Shown: one piece after another, positions 1 to 8,800 of the stretch
How the letters are laid out: each line of letters starts with the position of its first letter
Numbering within the stretch: position 1 is the stretch's first letter
Assembly: GCA_009792885.1 (NCBI GenBank)
Contig: WMCF01000032.1
Coordinates: forward strand, 7,018,331-7,082,330
Source: Eremophila alpestris peregrina
Taxonomy: Eukaryota; Chordata; Aves; Passeriformes; Alaudidae
DNA: 64,000 nucleotides
Direction of reading: 5' to 3'
Position numbers and translations under genes: made by a program
Notes under the pieces: generated by a model
The model's database searches: none
What the model saw: only the letters and a program-made list of their open reading frames with translations
What the model was told of the DNA's origin: nothing

Positions 1-133
1 CACCTCCGCTCGATGCGCTCGGCGTGCGGCTCCCCCCGGCGGCGGCGGAGAGACCGGAGAGTGACCGGGAGTGACACGGAGTGACCGCAGAGTGACCCAG
101 GGACCGTCCGTGTCCCCAACCCCCGCCAGCGAC

Positions 134-215
134 ATGTCCACCGCCATGAACTTCAGCAGCAAGAGCTTCACGCCGCGGCCGCCGGACAAGGGCGCATTCC
201 CGCTGGATCACTTCG
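134..215 (+). CDS. COX19: COX19 coding exon 1
   Basis: Encodes residues 1-27 plus the first base of codon 28. The 5' splice site is CG|GTGCGG at 216. It is the N-terminal arm before the first CX9C motif and lies in the CpG island. Confidence 0.92.
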
Positions 216-1605
216 GTGCGGTTAGCGCGGCCTAGCGCCGGGCCTGCCCCGCTCCCGTCCCCCCAGGCCCCGGGCGCGGCGGTAACGCGGCCCTCGCTCT
301 GTGTGTGTGTGTGTGTGTGTGTTGCAGGGGAGTGCAGCGCCTTCAAGGAGCGGTTCATGGAGTGTCTGCGGCGGAGCGGCTACGAGAGCGCGGCGTGCCG
401 GCAGAGCTCCATGGCCTACCTGCAGTGCCGCATGGACAGGCGAGTGGCGCCGGCAACAGCGGCCCGGCCCCGGGGACAGCGGGGACAGCCCTCTGTGCGA
501 CCGGCACGGGAAAGGGAGCCCGCCGCCGCTCTGCAGTTTTTGTCCATGAAAGAAATGGAAGCTCCGTGTGGCATCAATAGATTACCTGCCTTGTGGTTTC
601 GATGTCACCCGTAGGGTGGGGTAACAGCGAGACCCGGGCAGTTTCCACCCTGCACAGCGGCCAGCGTGAAGGGTTTATTTGTTTGTTTTCAGCTGTGGTT
701 ACAAGTTAAACTTCTAACTTGTAACCCATACTTTGCTCACCTTCTGCAGGGCCTTCTCAATAAGCGCTGACTTCAAGACGCCTCCAAGCGTTATGCCAAT
801 GAATTGTCATGGCTAGTGGTGTTTTTCTTGTATACATTAACGCAGTTGAGTCTTAATTCACGCTGAGTTCAAGTGGAAATAATTTGGCCTGTTAGCCCCT
901 TAGAAATGTGTTTCAAGCAGGCAAGGTAAAAGTTTATTCACCTCAGTTCAAGTGAAGAAAGTGTTGGTGGTTGGTTTTCCAGGGATGTTTCCATTAATGT
1001 ATTGCTTTGCAATGCTTCCTGTACAAGGGTGACTCAGGGAACTGGGAAAAATGCAGGAATTTCCCTGGATCTAGGGAAAGTGCACTGCAAATCAAAAACG
1101 AGTTTGAAAATCATTGCAGCTAAGTCTAGTGGCAGCACAAATGCTGTTCTAAGCCATATTCACCTGAAAATGCAAATGGCATTGGTAGAATTTTAGGAAG
1201 CTCTTATTCAGTGTGTTAATTAAAGATAATCAGGAGTCAGGTCAGTTTCTAATGAAAATCTTACCCAGTACCTAAAATGGGGAAACAACAGATTTAATTG
1301 GAAAACCACTGTTAAGGGAGTAAAAAAAAAAAAAAAACTCTGAATGTTTCTTTCCTAAAACTGTATTTTCTGAGGTCTTGTCAAACAGCAGCCACTCTGT
1401 ATAGATGTCTTGGATCTGTTTAGGGTAAATAATAATAAATAGAAAATGCTGCTGTTCTCTTGGTTAGAGGCTGTGTTCTCTAAAATGTTTTTTGTTGTTT
1501 TCTTCTTTTTTACTTAGGCAACTTATGGCTAATGAACCACTGGAAAAACTGGGATTTAAAGACCTGATAAATGAGAAATCAGAAGAAAACCCCAAAAAGT
1601 CGTGA
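134..1605 (+). CDS. COX19: COX19 cytochrome c oxidase assembly factor, complete, 3 exons
   Basis: Joined exons 134-215, 328-439 and 1518-1605 (282 nt) encode 93 residues and a TGA stop. The product carries a twin CX9C motif: C30-X9-C40 and C51-X9-C61, the disulphide-bonded helical hairpin of small intermembrane-space proteins imported by MIA40. The N-terminal PRPPDKG...FPLDH segment and the C-terminal EPLEKLGF segment are those of COX19, which works with COX11 and SCO1 in copper delivery to cytochrome oxidase and copper homeostasis; the role is family knowledge. The start at 134 gives the MSTAMNF N-terminus recalled for the human protein; a second in-frame ATG at 146 is less likely. Intron 1 is only 112 nt. 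Two splice signals are atypical: intron 1 ends in a (GT)11 repeat, and intron 2 begins with GC. Length is close to that of the human protein, with no truncation. Identification is very secure; the exon 2 end depends on accepting the GC donor. Confidence 0.95.
300..327 (+). promoter_or_regulatory. COX19: Atypical 3' splice site of COX19 intron 1: (GT)11 repeat
   Basis: Eleven uninterrupted GT units (301-322) occupy the position of the polypyrimidine tract, followed directly by TGCAG and exon 2. UG repeats in pre-mRNA are known binding sites for TDP-43 and CELF proteins, and CFTR intron 8 is the classic case of such a tract controlling exon inclusion. Any effect here is inferred. Confidence 0.8.
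328..439 (+). CDS. COX19: COX19 coding exon 2 (both CX9C motifs)
   Basis: Contains all four conserved cysteines. The acceptor AG is 326-327. The end at 439 is required to keep frame with exon 3 (AG|G, Arg65) and forces a GC donor at 440-441. The exon is 112 nt, not a multiple of 3, so skipping it would shift the frame and remove the functional core. Confidence 0.9.
438..445 (+). promoter_or_regulatory. COX19: GC-type 5' splice site of COX19 intron 2
   Basis: The junction reads AG|GCGAGT. The nearest GT (444-445) would add two codon positions and put exon 3 out of frame, reaching a stop after a few codons, whereas the GC donor restores the conserved RMDRQLM junction. All positions except +2 suit a strong U1 site, as is usual for GC-AG introns. 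Confidence 0.82.
440..1517 (+). other. COX19: COX19 intron 2
   Basis: 1078-nt intron with a GC donor and AG acceptor. It contains an A16 tract at 1322-1337 and, at about 790-915, a segment resembling sequence downstream of the gene (about 2225-2357). No other gene is seen in it. Confidence 0.8.
790..915. repeat. Diverged repeat, copy A (intron 2 of COX19)
   Basis: Resembles 2225-2357 in order and orientation. The best shared blocks are a GAGTTCAAG core, AATAATTTGGCCT, and TAGAAATGTGTTTCAA. A shorter third echo of the GTTCAAGTG core lies at 936-960. The element family is not recognised. Confidence 0.6.
1518..1605 (+). CDS. COX19: COX19 coding exon 3 and stop
   Basis: The acceptor AG is at 1516-1517 after a T-rich tract. 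Encodes QLMANEPLEKLGF and the charged C-terminal tail, ending in TGA at 1603-1605. Confidence 0.93.
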
Positions 1606-2030
1606 TGAAGACAGGCAACTTTGCTCCTCATGGAGGGAAAGCACAGCTCTGAATGTAGTACATATTGTACATTCTGTTCCTATTGCAACAGGAAGTGTTT
1701 CCTGAAAGAACCTTTTTTCCAAAGTTTAATTTTCCTAAAATAAGGTTTTCCTTTAAATGAGCAAAAGTACTGCCTTTGTCTGCTTTGCTCAAGTATTCCT
1801 TAACTTCTTTCTTTTAATTTCTCTAGAGGCAAAACAGTTACAGCCCAAAGTGTTCTCCATGTCTCTGTAAGAACAGTGAAATCTTCTTTTAAGAGGACAA
1901 AAACCCAAACCAAACAATCCTTTATTGTTTAGGTCTTGAACTACTGATTAATCTTCTGTGGGCAGTACTGATACCCTCACAGCAGTTACTTGCCAGATGG
2001 AAATAAAGCTGTAGTACTTAAAATTGCTTT
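1606..2030 (+). other. COX19: COX19 3' UTR with poly(A) signal
   Basis: The untranslated region follows the TGA. A canonical AATAAA at 2002-2007 implies cleavage about 10-30 bases later, giving a 3' UTR of roughly 0.4 kb. Confidence 0.7.
2002..2007 (+). terminator. COX19: Polyadenylation signal AATAAA of COX19
   Basis: It is the first canonical hexamer downstream of the COX19 stop codon, about 400 bases after it. Confidence 0.75.
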
Positions 2031-2224
2031 TTGTTAAATACTGGCATTAGTGGGGTGATCTCACCCTGCTGTGGAAGACACTGAGGTCCTGTGGGGGTGC
2101 TTGGGGTTAGGCTTTTTTTCAGTCATTTCATCTTCCATCATTGTTGGGAGAGTATTTCTAGTTCCAGACACCAGTCAGGGAATGATTCTGCTTTTATTTA
2201 CCACACCAGCAGAGTTCTCCTAAT

Positions 2225-2357
2225 TATTTCATCATTTAACTGGGCATAGTGGTATTTTTCTTCCATGTTCTAATGCAGTTGAAGTTTTTCTTAATTAATA
2301 TTGAGTTCAAGCAGAAATAATTTGGCCTCTTAGTCCCCTAGAAATGTGTTTCAATAA
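2225..2357. repeat. Diverged repeat, copy B (downstream of COX19)
   Basis: Partner of the copy at 790-915, with the same block order and small indels. It lies about 220 bases beyond the COX19 poly(A) signal. It could be a local duplication or two insertions of one old dispersed element; no target-site duplications or tail are evident. Confidence 0.6.
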
Positions 2358-4785
2358 ATTTGTAACTCTTCTGGATGTGTTTCCCACTGTATGTTCTGCC
2401 CTGTTATCCCTGCTGCTCTTGGTTTTGTTTTTAAGCCAGTGAATCATTTCTCTGTGTGTCTGGCTCTCTCTGCCAAGGCAGTTCTCTAATGCTTCCCTCT
2501 TTATTTGGTGTCCCCTCTCTGACACATCTCACCTCCCCTGCTGTCTGCTTCTCTTCTGCCTCCACTGTGCTCATACTGAGTTCCAGGAAAGGCTGAAAGA
2601 ACATTTTCTGCTCCTCATTCTGATCGTTGGGGCTGAGATTTAAATTGTTGCTCTGTCTAAGCTGATGGAGCAGAGTGCACATAGCTCAGAGCAGCTTCCT
2701 GTTTGAAAAGGACATTTGCCTGCTGCTGCATATTTTTATTCCACTTCGTTCTACTGTTCAAATTATATCCTTTGGTGAGATTAGGAAAGAAAGCAGAGAT
2801 TGTATTGCTGCAACAGATACTAAAAGACATTTTATTAAACCACTCAATAAGAGCTTTCTTTTAGCTATACCAAGTTAGAATTAAAATAATCTCCAGCATC
2901 TTCAGAAGAAAGAAATCAAATTTCATGCTCCTGTGCTCCCTGAATATTATAAAGCAAAGTGAATTCCTGGTAGGTCTGAAAGAACCCACCAGTGGTGGGG
3001 GAGTAATCTGGGCTCTTATCAGTGGTAGTTTCATTTTTTGGTTGTTACTCTGCACTGTCATTTTGGCCAAGCAGTTCCTTCAGGAGTTCCGTCTGTGATT
3101 CCCTGAGATGTTGATGCCAGCTCTGTCCTGGGGGTTGTTACTGAGTTTTTGGGGTGCTGAGTGATTGTGGGGATGAGAGGTTTGCACCTTTCAGCAGCCC
3201 TAAGATCACATCCTCATCCTGTCCAGATGCAGCGGCACGTCTCATCCTGCTTCCCAGCACAGTGAGCCAGCTGCTGTCCCCTTGTGCCAGGACAGAGAGA
3301 GAGCTGTGAGTGGATGGCTGAAAATCCAGGGAATGGGCAGAGGCACATCTGTCCTGGCTGCAGAAAAGAAAATGTTCAGTGGGAGCTTTAAGGGAAGCTC
3401 AGAGCAGCTGGGGGACATCAAACACTGAGATCTGGTACAGCTGTGGGAAAAAAGCCATTAGTACCAGACCTGGGATCAGTTTTCCCAACTTGCTCAAGGG
3501 GACAAGTCCCTGCAACACTGGAGCCATCCCAGAATGCTCTGGAATTAATTCCTGCCAACGTACGAACCATTAATTAAAATCTTGCCACTTGAAACCTCTT
3601 TATTTTAGTATTGCTGGTGATAACTGGGTTTGTGCTCCTTTAAACTGACAGGGGTGCATAAACCAAATAAAAGCAGTAGGTTCATAGCCAAGACTCTGTG
3701 CCCAGGGTGAGGAGGAGCCTCTCCAGGAGCCTGTCACCACACTGGGAAAACAAAAAATCAGTATTCTGGAAAGGCTGGGCTGAGGTGTGTGTGCTCCAGC
3801 GGAGGCAGTCTGTCAGGGACGCTGATTTCTTGGTGGAGCTGTTTTGGAGCTGATGAGCTGCTGTGCCGTGGGAGTGCATCAATCTTCCCGTGAGGAGCCT
3901 GCCAGGTGCTGCCGGTGCCAGCGCTGCCGTGAGGCTCCACCTGCTGACAGATCCTGCGACCTGGAGACGGGCAAACCACCGGGAATCAGCTGGGACTGAC
4001 GCACACACACACCGCCAGCACGGGTGTGACTGCACAGGGGTGGGAGGGATAGCCCGGAGCTGCAGGAAGTGGTGACTGTGCTGGAGTGAAGAGCTGTTAC
4101 CATCGCAATAGAAATCAATAAGCCAGGGAGGTGGAATTGTCTTTTCTGTAGCTTTTCTGCGGCAAAAGCCTCATTCACACCGTAATGAGGCACCCAGCTG
4201 CTTGGGATCGGTACCAGAGAGTCCCCGGAGGGCTTTGCATCAGCAGAGCTTTGCCCACACATTCTTGACTCAGATTAAAATCCACTCAACCACAAAGAGC
4301 TTAACCTTGATCACAGCAGTTATTTACAGAAGAGAACATTGCTGCGAGTTAACCATTGTTACCTCTTCCTGGGAGACCTTGAGCTCTAGGTGTATCCCTC
4401 CCAACCACCACAGTGACCTGCAGAACCAGGAAGAAAGGGCTTAATAAACATTTCCAGAGCTCTGGGTGTGCTTCCACAGAAAAGCCTACACAAAGAGAGC
4501 CTCCTGTGCTTGCTCTGGAAATGAGCCCATGGTCCAAAGTCCTTTGCAGGAGCACAATGAGGCCGTGCCTCAGCGCTGAGGAGGGATTGTTGCCGCATCT
4601 GCCACCTGCAAGGACATACCTGGCATAGCAGGAGGGTCACAGCTGTCAGCACCTGCGGGGTGAAGGTGTGGGGCTGTGAGCAGGCAGTGGGTGTGGCTGC
4701 TGCCCTTCCTGCTTGCTCCTTCCCCAAAGCATTCTCCCCACTTTGTCCTGCCAAGGAATTCCTTGTGGCTGGGTATTGTCAGTGG

Positions 4786-5604
4786 TCACCAGCTTGGTTC
4801 CCTTTGGGAGAACACGTTGCTGCTGGTGATTATTTGCCCTTTGGGGCAGCAATCAAAACAGCTTTTATTTATTGCTGCCTTTGGTTTTGGCTGAACCAGG
4901 TGAGTTAAAGCACCTCTTGATTTGCACCTCCTAAATTTCACCTTGTGTTGTCTCACTCCAAGCAGACAACTCAGAGGCAACACCATTTTCACTGATGCTC
5001 TGGAATGAAACCTGGGTTGTAGGAGGCTGTGAGAGCAGGAACAGCCTGCTGCCACATAAAAAAAAATGTCTGCAGCATCACTTGTTGCTGCTCTGAGAAG
5101 TGCCTTGGATGCTCTGGCTCCACTGGAGAGCAGTATTTTTCTATATTTCTCATCCATAATTCCTGGGATGGGAATGATACTTCTGCTAGTGTGCAGGACT
5201 GCTGTCATGTCTGGTAGCATTTCTATCCAGAGGACTTCAGTGCTTTTTTGCCTGGAGGAGATCCATGCTGGAAGAGATCCTTCTGCTGAATTGGGAATGT
5301 TGTATGTTATATCAGGTTTCCCACAAAGATCAAAGCTCTGACTCAGATTAATTTTAGGAAAGACTGGAACTGCACATATAAGGGTATATTTCCTTTTCAA
5401 GAGTATTTCAGTGGAAACTGGACATCTGATTAAACTTATGCTGTTTTTTACTTTCTTTTTCTTAATGGTTCTGCTTCTGGGAGTAACTGGCAATGTTGCA
5501 TTTTTGTCAGGATGCAGCAGATTTTCTAGCTTACAGATTTCAAGACAAAATGCCTTCTTTCTGGAATGAAGGTGCCATATGGCTTGAAATGCATAATTGA
5601 TCAC
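4786..5604 (-). other. Unassigned 272-codon ORF, doubtful
   Basis: An ATG-to-stop frame of 272 codons lies in ordinary, not G+C-extreme, intergenic DNA. I recognise no domain, signal peptide or family. It is rich in K, R, S and C, with a basic cluster near residue 50 (TIKKKKVKNS) and no long hydrophobic helix. No AATAAA is visible shortly after its stop on the minus strand. It may be a chance open frame, an lncRNA exon or a remnant of an old coding sequence; calling it a gene is not supported. Confidence 0.2.
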
Positions 5605-5711
5605 TGCTCAAAATAGGAGCTTCATAGAAAGTCACCTAGAAGTCCAATGAGTGTGTGCAGGGGACTCAATAGACCTTGATCCATTTTTTTGTTTCCTGGA
5701 ATTGATGATGA

Positions 5712-5854
5712 TACAGGGATAGGTTTATATGGCTACAGGTTTTGATGCTTGTGCTCTCTCTCATTATCCAGGAGATTNNNNNGGATTTTACAGGGATAGG
5801 TTTATATGGCTACAGGTTTTGATGCTTGTGCTCTCTCTCATTATCCAGGAGATT
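5712..5854. repeat. 66-bp perfect direct duplication flanking an assembly gap
   Basis: Bases 5712-5777 are repeated exactly at 5789-5854, separated by five N (5778-5782) and the six bases GGATTT. The pattern is that of two contig ends that overlap but were not merged, so the true sequence probably holds one copy. Confidence 0.9.
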
Positions 5855-8800
5855 GTGGGATTTGCATTAGCAGGTGCATCAGTCTTGCTCTTGCTGATTC
5901 CTGCTGGGTTTGGCTGAATGACAAGCTGGCATTCACCAAACAGCCCAACAAAGGGCCACGGTTCTCTGTGAGGGAAAAAAGTTCAGCTGATCAGACCTGG
6001 TGGGCTGAATGCAGCCCTTGGTGCCCCACATTCCCCCAGCTCCAGTGGGATGCCTGCACAAGCAGCCCTTCCCACATGGAGTGAGGTGTGTTCCCACTGC
6101 TGTGGGAGGGATGTTGGGGTCCCTCTGGCCCCGTGTCCTGCTGCCTGGCAATGAGCAACACCACAAACAAACACCTTGTGCTGTGGGTGCTTTTCCCATG
6201 AATGATGGTAAACTCGGATCAGAGCCATGCTGGAAAGCAAAGAAAGAGCAAGGAGGTGAAGAAAGCAAGGAAACAGGATGACCCAAGCTTTTCACTTCAC
6301 CTTGATGGGTTTAGAAAGCAGGTGGTGGGGGTGCTTTTGCAGCCCCTTTGGGCAGCTGAGTCCTTTGCCTATTTTAGTAACCTTAGGGGAGATGACAGCT
6401 CTGCTTTCTGGAGGATCTCAGGTTTTCTTGCTCAGCAAGAAGCTGCTCACCCCCCCAGCTCTGATCCTGCCTGCAGAGCTGCTGAGCAAGGGGAGCCCGT
6501 GGGAAGGCAGCAGCAGGGGAGGGGGTGCTCTGAGAGGGAGTCAGGCCCCTGGTGTCTGCTCAATTTACATTTCTCTGTTATCAAACCACGCTCTGGTTTC
6601 AGCAGGGTTTGGAAGCATCTCTCCTTAGTGGGCAAGGCAGGAGAGTGATGGCACTGCTGAATCTGGGACACCAGGATGGCCCTGAGGGTTTGATGTGATG
6701 CTGTGTGCTGCAGCCATCTGCTGCCAATCTACCGAGGGCTCTTCCCCTCTGGGTTGAGCTGACAGCCCCAGGTAGCAGGGCTGGTGGCTGGGAAAGCATT
6801 TCACCACACTGAGGGAGTCAGATTTTGGGCAGGCAGACCCAGATGGGGAAAAGAATTTCCCGCTGCCACTCAGGATTGCAGAGAAGCTGCGGGTCAGATC
6901 AATGCTGAGAAAATTGCTGGTAACTCAGGATGCTGAACCAGGCAGGAGCAGAACCCCCCACTGGTAAATGAGCCTTCAGACCCCATGAGCAAGCACCAAG
7001 TAGGAAATCCCAGGGGTGCAATGAGGCTTGGCTCCTTGCTGGGGGCTGAGGTCGCCTCCCTTGGCTTTTGCTCTTTACTGTGGGGGTGGGAGTTAAGCTG
7101 TGCTGGCTTCAAGCCCTGGATGAAGCAGGTTGTCTTCAGCCTTGTCCTCAGCACCCAGCCCAGGCTCTGGGGTGTGCCTGTTGTTTGGCACATCTCCCGT
7201 GTTCATGTGCATGCTTGGAGTGGTTGCTAAGGCAGCACAAATCTGTCCCCCTTCTCTGTGCTTCCCAATTTCTGTCTGATCCAGAGCTGCAGGTGTACTG
7301 GGGTCCATGCAGCCCCATCCCAGAGCAGGACCTGCACGGGAGAGCAGAGGCAGTGGCACAGATCAGGAGTGAGCAGTGTGTGCACACAGCAGTGGGACTG
7401 GCACATGTTTGGGGTTTGGTGTGGTCTCCCCATCCCCAAACTGTGCTGCCGAGCCTGGAGGAAAAGAGGCGCTGCCCACTGCCAGCAGCTGGGATGCAGC
7501 AGGGAGGGGAACACCTCTGGCAGGAGGGGAGGTGTGAGGGGAGATGCTCAGGCTCTGCAGGAACTGGGTCACCTCAGGGCTGTGCTGACAGGAGGTGCAA
7601 GTTCTGGCCAAAGATGCTGAGTTCACTGGCTGCTGAAAAAGAACCAGGTGGGTGAAACATGAGAGGGTGTCTGGAACATCTCCCTCCATCCTTTTAGCAG
7701 GCATGGCAGGAGACTTGCAGGTGTGGTGGTGCCAGCTAGAAGGACTCATTTGAGCAGAGAGATGCTTGGATTGATGGCTTTATTTCAGCTTATTTTAGCA
7801 AGTAATAGGCAGGGGGGTGATGTTTATCACAGAAACTGGAGCTGGCTGTCCTTTAGATCACAGCTCTAATGGGCTGGGCTGACTGGGACAGTAAATCACC
7901 TCTGCAGCACCAATAACACGGGGTGATGGGTGTAGTAAACCCTCCATGGCAGCAATAACCTGGTCCTGCTGGTTCTTTCACTCAGGTTGGTGCTTCTGCT
8001 CTGCTTTGTTTATCAAGGCTCCTTCACAGAAGTCACCTGGGTGACTGCTCTGACTCAGCCCTTGAAATGGCTGCTCTCCTGCCATTCCCCAACCTGGCTG
8101 GGGCTCTTTTTATACCCCACTATAAAATTGCTTAATTTTGCACCTGTTTAGAAAGGATTTTTGGCCACAGGGGCCTCATGGTGCTGTTTTCATGGCTTCT
8201 GGAGCAAGGCTGCTCTGTTGTTGCTAGAAATAATTGCTGTTAATTAATTCTTTGCTGATTTTTCTTTGGCAAAGCATACAGAAATAAACAGATAAATGAG
8301 CAGCATGCTCTGTATCTTGATGTCATGGGAGCTTTTAGGAGGCATACAGTGACATCCAAACAATCCCATCAGCAGCCAGAGGGAGGGCAGGACATGGCCC
8401 CAAACTTTCTGTGGACAAAGTTAATTGGGGGGAGGCTGAATTACCATCTCCAGCTGTTTGGCAGCTCTCTTCAGGCCATCATTTTAGAATCTCTTTCTAG
8501 AGAAAAACCACAGTTTTGTTTCCATCTGGTGCTTTATTCAAATCACAGCTGAGCAGTGCTTCAGCAGGGGATGTGCTCTCAGCTGCCTGAGCTGGACCAG
8601 CAGCTGAGGGCAGCAATCTGTGACACAACCACCAATAACTGCTCTGTTTTCTCTCTTCTTCTGTGCCCTTTTAAAATGGTTCTTCTTTTTTCTTCTCAGG
8701 CACTCGGGCTCTGCTGCAGAGACTTCCAGGCCAGAAGTGAAGTGCTGGCCTTCAGCCCCTCTGTCCTGTGGTGCAGCCTGGAGCAGCTCCATCACCCTCT

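Larger units (their letters stand above)
1..540. promoter_or_regulatory. COX19: CpG island of COX19 (promoter, 5' leader, exons 1-2)
   Basis: The first 540 bases are G+C-rich and dense in CpG, and the composition drops abruptly after about 540. The transcription start cannot be placed. The leader before the ATG at 134 contains four AGTGAC copies at 60-96 with 10-11 base spacing, and an upstream ATG at 13-15 opening a 23-codon frame that stops at 82-84. The upstream part of the promoter lies outside the window. Confidence 0.75.

Noticed and set aside
216..614. ORF starting in COX19 intron 1 and running through exon 2 into intron 2
   Set aside because: Its middle is the real COX19 exon 2 in frame; the ends are translated intron, including the GT repeat.
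5729..5917. Short ORF across the 5-N gap with a repeated peptide
   Set aside because: The repeat in the peptide is the assembly duplication, not a protein repeat.
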